A stretch of 64,000 bases of DNA from a virus. The DNA is taken from positions 1 to 64,000 of IMG/VR virus record IMGVR_UViG_3300044972_000310; one strand, given 5' to 3'. How positions within the stretch are numbered: the stretch's first letter is position 1; the number at the start of each line of letters is the position of its first letter. A model generated the notes under the pieces. The model had not been told where the DNA came from, searched no databases, and was given only the letters and a program-made list of their open reading frames with translations. Positions 40,793-49,733 of the stretch are shown in pieces. A program made the translations under genes and the position numbers.

Positions 40793-41340
40793 GTTTAAAA
40801 GAACTAACACACGAAGCACACCGTAACGCAGAAACACAATCATTTGTCAAGATTTTATTCTCTGGCAAAATTAATCCAGAGTTGTATGCTGCCTATCTAA
40901 AAAATCAACACCCGTGTTATGAAATTTTAGAAGTGTGCGCTATGCCGCATGGATTACTACATGGCTTACCTGATATGCGTAGAGCACCCGCTATTTTAGA
41001 AGATTACTTAGAGTTGCATGATCCTACGCAGGAAGAGCCTAAAATTTTACCTGCAACTGAACGTTATATCAAGTACATTTTAAGTATTAAAGACGAGCCA
41101 CAGAAATTAATGGCACACTTGTATGTACGTCATATGGGCGATTTGGCAGGTGGACAAATGATTGCAAAACGTGTTCCTGGTAGTGGAAAATATTATCAGT
41201 TTGAAAATCCCGATGCACTTAAGACTGCAATCCGCGAACGACTAAATGATGACATGGCCGACGAAGCTAAAGTATGCTTTAAGTACGCCGAAGAGATGTT
41301 TAAAGAAATGATGACATTAGTTGAGTTTGTAGATGAGTAA
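40789..41340 (+). CDS. ho1: Heme oxygenase (biliverdin-forming)
   Basis: 183 residues. Proximal heme ligand is H11 in LTHEAHRNAE (H-x2-A-E), and the distal helix signature LYVRHMGDLAGGQMI (GDLxGGQ) is clear. Converts heme to biliverdin IX-alpha, iron and CO. ATGA overlap with clpS and 8-nt overlap with the bilin reductase gene show one operon. The pairing with a bilin reductase is typical of oceanic phage pigment cassettes. Short relative to host enzymes (about 210-240). Confidence 0.9.
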   Translation: MSLKELTHEAHRNAETQSFVKILFSGKINPELYAAYLKNQHPCYEILEVCAMPHGLLHGLPDMRRAPAILEDYLELHDPTQEEPKILPATERYIKYILSIKDEPQKLMAHLYVRHMGDLAGGQMIAKRVPGSGKYYQFENPDALKTAIRERLNDDMADEAKVCFKYAEEMFKEMMTLVEFVDE

Positions 41341-42013
41341 TGTTTGGGATACATTGATTGGGATAGAGCAACTACTTGAATCTAAGTTCTATGCGACAGG
41401 TAGTATTATTAACGAACCTGGTATGGATCGATTCAATCAACCCGGGTGGGTAAACAAAGTATGGGCAAGTAGTCGTTATCGTCGTGCTCATATTGATGTA
41501 GTAGATGCTCGCACAACAAAAGGCCTGTGGATGATGCATTGTTGTGTGTTCCCACATACACACAATCCTGCTCCTATTTTTGGATTTGATGTGATCGCAG
41601 GCAAGAATAAGATTACCGGCTGTTTTATTGATTACAGTCCTGCTGGAGATACTAATCATCCTATGATTGAGTATTTTGGTGAAGAAGTAGCTAGGTACGA
41701 GTGGAATAAGCCACGTAAATTGCCTGACTGGGCAGAGCGTATCTTTAGTAAGCATATGGTTGCAGCGGGTAATGTAAGTGACGAAGAAGAACTTCGTCAA
41801 ATCTCAAGTCTTGCCAATATTCTAGTAAATCATTACTTAGAGTGCGTTGACGAAACTAATAATACTGCGGAAAACACTACAGAAGCGCAAAACTACTACG
41901 CACAGAATCAGAAGCAAAACCCGCATACTCCCAAAGTTATGGTTAGTCTAGGGCTAAGTGAAGACGATGTTCAGCACTTTATTCAGGAATGTTTGTTCCC
42001 GGAAATCAGCTAA
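41333..42013 (+). CDS. Ferredoxin-dependent bilin reductase (PcyA/PebS/PcyX family)
   Basis: 226 residues. The family core is MMHCCVFPHTHNPAPIFGFD, with H69 and D86 spaced 17 apart as in the His-Asp catalytic pair of PcyA, followed by VIAGKNKITGCFIDYSP. The C-terminus FIQECLFPEIS is typical. Reduces biliverdin to an open-chain bilin such as phycoerythrobilin or phycocyanobilin with ferredoxin. Which bilin is made cannot be read from the sequence, although gene order with HO resembles pcyX clusters of oceanic viruses. Its end overlaps no gene, and a late box follows. Confidence 0.85.
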   Translation: MSNVWDTLIGIEQLLESKFYATGSIINEPGMDRFNQPGWVNKVWASSRYRRAHIDVVDARTTKGLWMMHCCVFPHTHNPAPIFGFDVIAGKNKITGCFIDYSPAGDTNHPMIEYFGEEVARYEWNKPRKLPDWAERIFSKHMVAAGNVSDEEELRQISSLANILVNHYLECVDETNNTAENTTEAQNYYAQNQKQNPHTPKVMVSLGLSEDDVQHFIQECLFPEIS

Positions 42014-42019
42014 ATATTA
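42012..42019 (+). promoter_or_regulatory. Late-promoter-like TAAATATT box
   Basis: In CTAAATATTACACTATG, overlapping the bilin reductase stop, 4 nt before the ATG at 42024. Confidence 0.4.
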
Positions 42020-42023
42020 CACT

Positions 42024-43796
42024 ATGAGATTTACAGAGTTTAAATTAACAGAAGCAGTCCTAAGGGGCTCGTCATCCACTAGTTGGCCAGGTTACTTGAG
42101 AAATATGATTTCTGCTGGTAGTTTGTCGCTAGGTACATCTGGTGAAAAAGCTAAAGGGTTAGTTTTAACTCCGGAATCAAAAGAAATTATCAACACCCTT
42201 GAAGTAGAAATTAAAGATGCAATAGCAACAAAGGGTAATCTTGAACTAGTTAAATCAAAGATTGAGTCTACAGAAATATCGTTTACTAATGGAACAACTG
42301 CATTAATTAAATCTGTATTTAAGAGTCCTGAACTTAGATCAGGTGCTGCAGATGTAAAAACTGGCGCACGTACTACTAAGTATTGGAACGATGGCGAAGT
42401 TGCAGAAACCTTCCTAGGTGTTGCACTATTTGCTCGTTTCAAAAGTAAAAAAGAAATTACCGCAGATCAAGTATACACAGAATTTAAAAAGTTAAAGGCT
42501 ATACCTGGCGGTTTTATGATGAAGGGCAAGCGCGGCAATAATCCAGTAGAAATGCTTGCAATTAATAAGCCAGCTAATAACCAAGCTATTGAAGAAATTT
42601 CATCAGATTTATCAAAATTTAAACGTGAATACCCAGATGCATCTACAGAGTTATTAAAGTTAATTGATGCATCAGTTTCGTATGTTAATCAATCTAGTAA
42701 TGTTTTTGAAGCTATTGCAAAAGCAGACAACGAACCTAATGCAGATAAGATTATTATTAAAACAGACGGAGTAAGCGATCAAACTGGAACTAAGGCTGAC
42801 TTACAATTAAATGTAGGCGACTACGAAAGACTGCTAAGTTTAAAGGCAAATTATGTTAAACAATTTGGTCAAGACACTGGTGCTAGATATGAAGTTATTC
42901 AGACATTCTTTAGTAGATTTATCCCCGATGTAGATATTTCAGCACTTGAATCTCAATGGCCGCAGATGGATGCTGCTAATTTAAAGAATTACAGAGCACA
43001 AGGCATTGCTAGAGATAAGTTTAACGAAGTTTATAGTTTAGTATCACAAGCATATACTACTGCATCTGATGTACTGAATTCTAAATTATCTAAGCCGGCA
43101 ACTGCAAGTGGGGTAGTAACTGATCTATATAATGGTATCATACACCATGCTCAAGGTAATGAAACAAAACAAGTAGTGGTAGTATTAAATCCTAGTGCAA
43201 ATAAAGCATGGGCTGAATTAGAATTTGGTGAATCCCTAGCAACTTCTCTTGCTTCTTTTAGATTAGAAACTAAATTGACCCTAGCAGGGCAAGGTGGTAA
43301 GGATAATCATATCTTGCAAATTTTTGGCCGTCCTGCAAACAGTATTGCCGCAGTTGCAATGGATAATAATATCTCTTCTGATAAGCAAGCTCAACAGGCA
43401 CTAGCAGTTGCTAAGAAACGAGCACCTAAGGTTGATCCAGAATTATTATTCCAACTAAGATCTTATGTTCAGGAAGCTGGTCCTACACTACGTAACATTG
43501 TCGAAATGGGGCCTCTGTTAAAAGATATTACAGAAGTACAACAAATACAAAATGTTGCTAACACGCCTGAACCTGCTGAAGATGAACCACAAGTAGTACA
43601 ACCGAGCAAATCAACACAGGCAACAAACGTGGCGGCGCCTACTCAAACGACTGCTACAACAAAAGGTGTACCAAGCGGTGCAACTAGTATTGCTCCTATG
43701 AGTGCAACTATAAACAAAGATCCTGCCGAAGAAGATCCAATGGCTGATAAAGAGTTAGATCGAGTTAAGAAAAATGCCGGTATTAGCGTCGAATAA
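42024..43796 (+). CDS. Large CTS-tagged virion-type protein
   Basis: 590 residues from the ATG at 42024; a frame extension to 41958 lies inside the bilin reductase. Leader MRFTEFKLTEAV with L-T-E. No enzyme motif seen; helical and Asn/Ala/Thr-rich. Contains KYWNDGEVAETFLGVALFAR and FKREYPDASTELLK. C-terminal Pro/Thr/Gln-rich linker ends DPMADKELDRVKKNAG. Predicted internal virion protein. Confidence 0.55.
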   Translation: MRFTEFKLTEAVLRGSSSTSWPGYLRNMISAGSLSLGTSGEKAKGLVLTPESKEIINTLEVEIKDAIATKGNLELVKSKIESTEISFTNGTTALIKSVFKSPELRSGAADVKTGARTTKYWNDGEVAETFLGVALFARFKSKKEITADQVYTEFKKLKAIPGGFMMKGKRGNNPVEMLAINKPANNQAIEEISSDLSKFKREYPDASTELLKLIDASVSYVNQSSNVFEAIAKADNEPNADKIIIKTDGVSDQTGTKADLQLNVGDYERLLSLKANYVKQFGQDTGARYEVIQTFFSRFIPDVDISALESQWPQMDAANLKNYRAQGIARDKFNEVYSLVSQAYTTASDVLNSKLSKPATASGVVTDLYNGIIHHAQGNETKQVVVVLNPSANKAWAELEFGESLATSLASFRLETKLTLAGQGGKDNHILQIFGRPANSIAAVAMDNNISSDKQAQQALAVAKKRAPKVDPELLFQLRSYVQEAGPTLRNIVEMGPLLKDITEVQQIQNVANTPEPAEDEPQVVQPSKSTQATNVAAPTQTTATTKGVPSGATSIAPMSATINKDPAEEDPMADKELDRVKKNAGISVE

Positions 43797-43817
43797 TAGC
43801 TGATTTCACCATTTAGA

Positions 43818-43846
43818 TTGCAAGGGCCATTAAAAGGCTATATAAT
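43818..43846 (+). promoter_or_regulatory. Sigma70 promoter TTGCAA-17-TATAAT
   Basis: -35 TTGCAA 43818-43823, 17-bp spacer, -10 TATAAT 43841-43846; overlaps an AATAAATA box (43844-43851). The next ATG is at 43859, so the leader is only a few nt. Confidence 0.65.
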
Positions 43847-43858
43847 AAATAGCATAAG

Positions 43859-44227
43859 ATGGAACTTTTAATATTACTCCTACTACTACAGATCAAGCAT
43901 TGCTATGCTGACTTTGTACTCCAGACCTACATGCAAACGGTTAAAAAAGGCGTGTGGATGGATCCTGTTGGAATTAGTCATACATTAGATCACATATACT
44001 GTTCTTTAATAGCATTATTGTTATTTTCTATATTTGTTCCATTAAGTGCCGTTAGCATATTACTTGTATCTTTAGTTGAAGGTGTTGTACATTACCTTGT
44101 TGATTACACAAAAGTAAAATACGGTAGCAAGGACAATACAAAACCCCTCTTCTGGACACAGTTTGGCCTAGATCAACTAGCGCATCAAGCAACCTACCTA
44201 GCCATGGTAGCGTATCTTATTAGTTAA
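43859..44227 (+). CDS. DUF3307 membrane protein
   Basis: 122 residues. Four helical hydrophobic segments with the DUF3307 signature QIKHCYADFVLQT and HTLDHIYCSLIALLLF, then EGVVHYLVDYTKVK with His and Asp residues in membranes. Family function unknown. Own promoter; precedes the curli cluster. Confidence 0.75.
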   Translation: MELLILLLLLQIKHCYADFVLQTYMQTVKKGVWMDPVGISHTLDHIYCSLIALLLFSIFVPLSAVSILLVSLVEGVVHYLVDYTKVKYGSKDNTKPLFWTQFGLDQLAHQATYLAMVAYLIS

Positions 44228-44289
44228 AACTACACTTTTCTAAAATTTAGCACCTACTAAATACTAGGTAGATCTCAAGGAGCGAACCA

Positions 44290-44769
44290 ATGAGAAAAAT
44301 CCTAGTATCAATAGGTCTGATTTTATCAGCAACACTAGCGCAAGCAGAACTAGTACATCAATTTAAAAATCCAGCGTTTAGCGGCGTTGGTTTCAGTAGC
44401 CACGTACTCACTATCGACAGCATTGAAAAGAGCCGTCGTGACGCTATTGAAGCAGATAAAAAATCTGCAATTGCAAAAGCAGAAGCTGAATTGCTGAACA
44501 CGCCTTTGAATAGATTTATGAGTCTATTCCAAAGTCAAGTATATGCTCAACTTGCAACACAGTTAAGCAGCAATCTATTTCAAAACAAATGCTCAGCCGC
44601 AGACGGATCATCAATCCCGGGCTGCGTAAATCCAACAACCGGTAATTTTGTTCTAGATGGCAATACAGTCACTTGGGTTAAATCTGTTGACAAAGTTACA
44701 CTAACAGTAGTAGATGCTAAAGGTACTAGAACTACTGTAGTAGTACCAATTGCCAGCTTTAGTTTTTAA
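44290..44769 (+). CDS. csgF: Curli assembly protein CsgF
   Basis: 159 residues; signal peptide 1-19 (MRKILVSIGLILSATLAQA). The mature N-terminus VHQFKNPAFSGVGF matches the CsgF segment that plugs into the CsgG pore (F.NP.FGG), the middle helix RFMSLFQSQVYAQLATQL matches the FTQAIQSQIL region, and the C-terminal strands VTLTVVDAKGTRTTVVVP close the fold. Good ribosome site (AAGGAG). It sits directly before csgG, as in curli operons. Confidence 0.85.
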   Translation: MRKILVSIGLILSATLAQAELVHQFKNPAFSGVGFSSHVLTIDSIEKSRRDAIEADKKSAIAKAEAELLNTPLNRFMSLFQSQVYAQLATQLSSNLFQNKCSAADGSSIPGCVNPTTGNFVLDGNTVTWVKSVDKVTLTVVDAKGTRTTVVVPIASFSF

Positions 44770-44778
44770 GGAGAAAAT

Positions 44779-45717
44779 ATGAAAGCAATTAAATTATCCT
44801 TAATTACATTAGCAATAGTAGCCTTAGCAGGTTGTTCAACTGTCCGCCCATGGGGCAGTACTAAAATTAAAGAAGAAGCCAAAGTAAGTGAAACAATCAA
44901 CAAGAGTTTCTCTGTTATTCCAGCGCCAGCAGGCCCAGCAGTAACCGTAGCAGTATATGGTTTCAAAGACCTAACAGGACAGCGTAAGCCAAGTAGTACA
45001 TTGAGCTTGTTCAGCACAGCAGTTACACAAGGTGCTGAAGCATACTTGATGAAGAGTCTACAGGAAGTCGGCAACCGTCAATGGTTCACAGTGGTTGAGC
45101 GTGTTGGCCTAGACAACTTGTTAAAAGAGCGTCAAATGATCAAACAGACCCGTGAGATCTATGATGGTGCAAATGCCAAACCTTTACCTCCACTACAAAT
45201 GGCAGGTGTTATTCTAGAAGGCGGCATTATTGATTATAACAGCAATACACTAACAGGCGGCACTGGTGCTCGTTGGTTAGGCATTGGCACATCTACAGCC
45301 TACACACAAGATGTAGTTGTTATCAGCTTACGTTTAGTAAGCGTACAAACTGGAGAAGTCCTAACTACTGTTACAGTGGAAAAGAACTTGCTCAGCACCG
45401 CAGATGGTGCCACAGCGTTGAAGTTTTTCAACCAAGCGACTCAGGCATTTGAATTTGATTCAAGCCAAACATTTAACGAGCCAGGTAACTATGCCCTACG
45501 TTCAGCGATCGAAACAGCAGTTATTGAGTTAATTAAGAAAGGCGAACGTAATGGTTTATGGCAATTCAAGGAGAAGTCCAATGAGTTGGTTCAAACACAA
45601 ACCAAGACTAAAGACGCAGCCAAAGCTGCACCCACACCACAGCAGCCCAATATCGGAGCAGGTGTTGAAGGAAGCAAAGAAAAGAGTATCTGGGGAAGAC
45701 TCCAGTTCTGGAAATAA
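44779..45717 (+). CDS. csgG: Curli secretion channel CsgG
   Basis: 312 residues; lipobox LAGC (residues 16-19). CsgG core: AVTVAVYGFKDLTGQRKP, FTVVERVGLDNLLKERQ, and GGIIDYNSNTLTGGTGARWLGI followed by VVVISLRLVSVQTGEV. E. coli CsgG is 277 residues; a Lys/Gln/Pro-rich tail of about 40 residues is extra. Forms a nonameric outer-membrane pore exporting curlin subunits. With CsgF and curlin-repeat proteins downstream this is a complete-looking export set. Confidence 0.93.
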   Translation: MKAIKLSLITLAIVALAGCSTVRPWGSTKIKEEAKVSETINKSFSVIPAPAGPAVTVAVYGFKDLTGQRKPSSTLSLFSTAVTQGAEAYLMKSLQEVGNRQWFTVVERVGLDNLLKERQMIKQTREIYDGANAKPLPPLQMAGVILEGGIIDYNSNTLTGGTGARWLGIGTSTAYTQDVVVISLRLVSVQTGEVLTTVTVEKNLLSTADGATALKFFNQATQAFEFDSSQTFNEPGNYALRSAIETAVIELIKKGERNGLWQFKEKSNELVQTQTKTKDAAKAAPTPQQPNIGAGVEGSKEKSIWGRLQFWK

Positions 45718-45866
45718 AAAGAATAAAGAAAAATAACCAGACTGGGGTGTAAAAAAATTTACAGTAAAAATTTTTACATGTCAGAAAAATAACAGCGGTA
45801 GTTTATATATGAGAAGTTCCTTTTAAATAAAATACACAACGGACATTCAAGTCCAAAGGAAATATT
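45718..45866 (+). promoter_or_regulatory. Non-coding region with AT-rich inverted repeat
   Basis: 149 nt between csgG and the first curlin-type gene. It contains TGTAAAAA...TTTTTACA around 45751-45781, nearly palindromic, and a ribosome site before 45867. No consensus promoter is visible; the repeat could be an operator or processing site. Confidence 0.4.
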
Positions 45867-46727
45867 ATGAAACAATTATTATTAGTATTAGCATTATTAA
45901 CAGCGTTCCCAGTAATGGCTCAACAGGCTGTGCTGGCCCCAACTACGCCAACAATCCCGTCAGTGGCTACTGTTAGTCCAAACGCAGCCAGTGCATTAGC
46001 AGTTAGCACTACCAACAGAGTGTTTATTGATCAAAGCGGTGAGAACCCTAACGTTAATATCACACAAACAGGTACAGGCAACACAGTAGGTGCGGACACT
46101 ACTTACCAAAAAGCACTAACAGGTATCCCTAACAGACTAGGAACACCAACAACTAGAGCCTGGACATTAAGCAGTCCTGTATATCTAAGAGGTGCTGACC
46201 AAACTATTGTTACAGTACAAACAGGCAATAATAACACTATCGGTCTAAGAGCAGAAAATCCTACAACAACAGGCGACGGAGTTAATGTTACTATTCAACA
46301 AATTGGTAACAGCAACGTAGTTGATGCTGCCTGCGGTGGCGGAACGGCTAGCAATGGAACCACTGCCTTAACAGGATGTAAGGATGCTGTGTTAAACTGG
46401 AAATTTGCTGGCAATACTAACGTGATGCAATTCCGTGGTACAGGTGACAATCTTAACAGCAATGTAGATACAGCTGGTAACAGCAATGAATTTTACATTG
46501 ACGCTATTGGCAATAGTCATTCACAGACACTAAAAGTTGTTGGTGACTTTAACGTATTCAATGTTAGCCAAACAAGTACAGGCGCAAGTGGTAGCAGTGC
46601 TTGGATAGATGTTACAGGTAGCACCAATAGGTTTACCGTTAACCAAGCTGGAACTGTTGACAGCGTAGTTAACATCAAGAGTGTAGCCAGTACTGGAACC
46701 TGGAACATTAACCAAAAGACCAACTAA
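45867..46727 (+). CDS. Curlin-repeat (CsgA/CsgB-like) amyloid subunit
   Basis: 286 residues; signal peptide 1-18 (MKQLLLVLALLTAFPVMA). Several repeats of the curlin type with N and Q at fixed spacing: VNITQTGTGNTVG, IVTVQTGNNNTIG, VNVTIQQIGNSNVVD and FNVFNVSQTSTG. Three Cys in a DAACGGGTASNG...CKDAV insert are unusual for curlins. Probable substrate of the CsgG channel, forming extracellular fibres on the infected cell. Confidence 0.8.
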   Translation: MKQLLLVLALLTAFPVMAQQAVLAPTTPTIPSVATVSPNAASALAVSTTNRVFIDQSGENPNVNITQTGTGNTVGADTTYQKALTGIPNRLGTPTTRAWTLSSPVYLRGADQTIVTVQTGNNNTIGLRAENPTTTGDGVNVTIQQIGNSNVVDAACGGGTASNGTTALTGCKDAVLNWKFAGNTNVMQFRGTGDNLNSNVDTAGNSNEFYIDAIGNSHSQTLKVVGDFNVFNVSQTSTGASGSSAWIDVTGSTNRFTVNQAGTVDSVVNIKSVASTGTWNINQKTN

Positions 46728-46736
46728 GGGCTAACA

Positions 46737-47906
46737 ATGAAAGTTGTTGCTCTTATCGTGGGCTTGATAATAGCCAGTTCGGCTTGGGCAGAGATTGGCT
46801 CTGTTACAGAAGCCAGTGGCACTGCTATCATCAAGCGTGGTAAGGACACAATTCAAATTGCCAAAGGCACGCAGATAAAGGTCAACGACAAAGTTGAAAC
46901 CAAGAACGGAAAAGTCAAGATCGTTTTTAAAGACGATACAAATGTTACTGTTACTGAGTCAAGTAGCCTTGTTATTGATGACTTCGTTTATGATCCTAAA
47001 AGCGGAGCTGGCAAGTTGGGACTCAAAGCCGCCGCCGGCACAGTGCGTTATGTATCAGGAAGCATTGCTAAAGATCCAAAGAATGTAAAAATCAACACAC
47101 CCACAGCGGCCATTGCTGTTCGTGGCACTGACTTTGTCATGGCTGTGAGCGAAACAGGTGCTAGTATGATCATGTTGATGCCCACTTGCGAAATAGAACA
47201 GAACGTAAATTTAAAAGGTCTTAGTTGCGGCAGCGGTGCTATTGATGTAGAAACACCATCTGGCATAGTTAAATTAAACCGCCCTTATCAAGCCACCCTA
47301 GTTGAAACCTTAAACGGTATACCTAGCCCTGCTGTGATAGTTGCTCTTAATGGTATGGCTATTGGCAATAACCTAATGGTTAATCCTCCAAGAACAACTA
47401 CTGGATTAAATGTTATTGCTGCCGCTCGTGCTGCCGCAGTAGCTACTGGCGATGCTAAGAAAGACGATAAGAAAGATAAGCGTGACGAAAAAGACGAAAA
47501 AGACGATGCTAAAGAAGAACGTCAACACGCTGCTAATAAAGATGGGCCTGGCGGCAATAGATCACAGCGACAAGGTCGTAGTGCTAATGAAGGCGATGAG
47601 GATCCTGGTAATAGAACTAAAGTGGGTTTAGATACTAAAGAAGATACATTAGTCAGTCAAACGGCCACAGTTAGTGAAACAGAAAACCCTTACCTGTTTA
47701 AACTATGGAAAGACAAAAGTGAAACACAGCAGGTTGGTTGGATGTACGAAAGTCTAAGTCCCAACAGCAGAAACTATGCCAATGTGGTTATGCCTATGAA
47801 CACTCAGGTACAGGTAATAGTAACACAAGATATGCAGACTAACAGCTGGAACTTTTCAGCAGGTAAAGCCATAGGACAGATTGTTATCAATCAGAACTAC
47901 AGATGA
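46737..47906 (+). CDS. FecR-domain secreted protein
   Basis: 389 residues; signal peptide 1-18 (ending SSAWA). FecR-type repeats from about residue 25: IIKRGKDTIQIAKGTQIKVN, VKIVFKDDTNVTVTESSSLV, and VKINTPTAAIAVRGTDFVM. A Lys/Asp/Glu-rich flexible linker lies at about 235-290, and the C-terminal part ends in VTQDMQTNSWNFSAG. FecR-domain proteins often adjoin CHASE2 cyclases in bacteria. The stop overlaps the next gene by ATGA. Confidence 0.8.
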   Translation: MKVVALIVGLIIASSAWAEIGSVTEASGTAIIKRGKDTIQIAKGTQIKVNDKVETKNGKVKIVFKDDTNVTVTESSSLVIDDFVYDPKSGAGKLGLKAAAGTVRYVSGSIAKDPKNVKINTPTAAIAVRGTDFVMAVSETGASMIMLMPTCEIEQNVNLKGLSCGSGAIDVETPSGIVKLNRPYQATLVETLNGIPSPAVIVALNGMAIGNNLMVNPPRTTTGLNVIAAARAAAVATGDAKKDDKKDKRDEKDEKDDAKEERQHAANKDGPGGNRSQRQGRSANEGDEDPGNRTKVGLDTKEDTLVSQTATVSETENPYLFKLWKDKSETQQVGWMYESLSPNSRNYANVVMPMNTQVQVIVTQDMQTNSWNFSAGKAIGQIVINQNYR

Positions 47907-49732
47907 AAAAAATATTATTTGCCTTAATGTTATTATGCTCTAATGCGTTTGCTGCTATTACTGACGGCAAGTTCGGTATCAATCAAATATTCGATGTTCA
48001 ATACAACTGGAGTGGAACTACATTAAATGCCAGCAACTTTATTGCACCGTATAATAAAAACTTTCAAACAGTAACAGCAACCAGCGGACAGTACTTTCAG
48101 TTCTTTGCCAGCACTACCAATCCGGGAACCTATGGATTGAAGTTGATGAACAGCAATGGCACACAACATAGCATTGTTCATGACACCGGCGAGATCACAG
48201 CTCTAGGTAATGGTGCTATCTTTTACCTTGGGTCTGGCTGGCTCGGCAATGTTATCACAACATCTACTGGATATAACTACGGTGCTAGTGCCCAATTCAC
48301 TAATATGGATACTAGCGTTACTAGCAGTGATTTAAACAATTATACATTTGCTAGTACAACACCCTTGGCTGCAGGTCAGACAGCACAGCCAGCAGCACCC
48401 ACTTCCAACTGGCAACCTATTCGAACAACTACAAGTCCAGTACTGATCAGTGACATCTATCCTACCAGCTATAACAGCCCTAGTAACGAAACAGCAGTTA
48501 ATGCATTTGACGGTAATGTGGGTACAAAATATCTAAACTTCGACAAGCAGAACGCAGGAGTTACTGTTAAATTAACTCAAGGCCGAGTAGTTCAAAAGTT
48601 TACGTTAACTACTGCTAACGATTCTCCAGAACGTGATCCTGCTAGCTACAAACTATATGGATCAAATGACGGCGTTAATTGGACTCTGATTAAAGAAGGT
48701 CCGCTATCGTTAAGTGATGGTAGATATGCTGTCAGCGGAGAAATAGCAGTTGCTAACACCAATGCGTATGTCTATTACTTTATGTTATTTCCCAGTGTTA
48801 AAAACAATAGCGGAAATAGTGTTCAGATTTCAGAAGTTACTTATTACTATGATTTAAATGATGGTGTAACCAGTACTGATACTGGATCAGGCGGAACACC
48901 TAGTAACCCCGGACAAGCTGGTAGCGTCTGTGCTGACTGTGCTCCTAGTTGGCCAGCAACTAGTGATATTACTGTAAACCAAACTACACAACGTAATTCA
49001 GCTAAGAATCGTGTAAGTAATGTTTCGTTGGGTAACAGTTTATATGTTGAAGAAAAGATTGGTAGTAGCGGCAACTCAGTAACTGTAGAACAGACTGGAT
49101 TTTACAATAAAATTTCGGGTCTAGGTGGAACTACGTATGCAACACTCGAAGGTTCTAGTAACACAGTTAATATCAAGCAAGGTGACACACTAGGAAAAAA
49201 TCTTATTGAGTTTGCCATTAAGGGTAACACCAACAATGTTACTATATGGCAATCACGTAGTCCTGTAACAGGATTAAAAGATGGTAGCGAAAGTGGTGGC
49301 CACTATATAGGCTTAAACATTAACGGAAGTACTAATACATTATCATTGAAACAGAGTAACGATGGTGGTGCAACAAGTGGACACTTTGCCTATGTCGATG
49401 TTACGGGCACGGGCAACAACGGCGCACTAAAACAAATGGGTAACGGTGAGAAAACATTCTTTGGTATTATTAGTGGTAGCACTAATATTTTTGATGTTAC
49501 ACAACAAGGATCAGGCAGTTTCTTTGATCTAAGCCTAACTGGTAACGGACATAATGTTACAGCTAACCAAAAAGACGCAGGTAGCCATAAAGCCACTATC
49601 AACTTAACCAACAATGGTGGTGCTAGTAATGTCACTTTAATACAGCAAGGTGCTACAGCGCAGAATATCAACATCACACAACAATGTGCTACACTATCAG
49701 GGTGTAGTGTTTCAGTGACACAGGGGCAATAG
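47903..49732 (+). CDS. Discoidin (F5/8C) plus curlin-repeat secreted protein
   Basis: 609 residues; signal peptide 1-17. Residues about 190-325 form an F5/8 type C module (DIYPTSYNSPSNETAVNAFD, KLTQGRVVQKFTLTTAND, SYKLYGSNDGVNW, VYYFMLFPSV). From about 355 to the end there are curlin-like repeats (SVTVEQTGFYNKIS, NTVNIKQGDTLG, NNVTIWQSRSP, HNVTANQKDAG, NINITQQ). Looks like a fibre-tip adhesin or nucleator: glycan binding plus amyloid stalk. Exported presumably by CsgG. Confidence 0.78.
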   Translation: MKKILFALMLLCSNAFAAITDGKFGINQIFDVQYNWSGTTLNASNFIAPYNKNFQTVTATSGQYFQFFASTTNPGTYGLKLMNSNGTQHSIVHDTGEITALGNGAIFYLGSGWLGNVITTSTGYNYGASAQFTNMDTSVTSSDLNNYTFASTTPLAAGQTAQPAAPTSNWQPIRTTTSPVLISDIYPTSYNSPSNETAVNAFDGNVGTKYLNFDKQNAGVTVKLTQGRVVQKFTLTTANDSPERDPASYKLYGSNDGVNWTLIKEGPLSLSDGRYAVSGEIAVANTNAYVYYFMLFPSVKNNSGNSVQISEVTYYYDLNDGVTSTDTGSGGTPSNPGQAGSVCADCAPSWPATSDITVNQTTQRNSAKNRVSNVSLGNSLYVEEKIGSSGNSVTVEQTGFYNKISGLGGTTYATLEGSSNTVNIKQGDTLGKNLIEFAIKGNTNNVTIWQSRSPVTGLKDGSESGGHYIGLNINGSTNTLSLKQSNDGGATSGHFAYVDVTGTGNNGALKQMGNGEKTFFGIISGSTNIFDVTQQGSGSFFDLSLTGNGHNVTANQKDAGSHKATINLTNNGGASNVTLIQQGATAQNINITQQCATLSGCSVSVTQGQ

Positions 49733-49733
49733 G

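Noticed and set aside
41333-42013. Assigning a specific bilin reductase (PebS or PcyX)
   Set aside because: Residues that decide product specificity cannot be judged without an alignment, so only the family is claimed.
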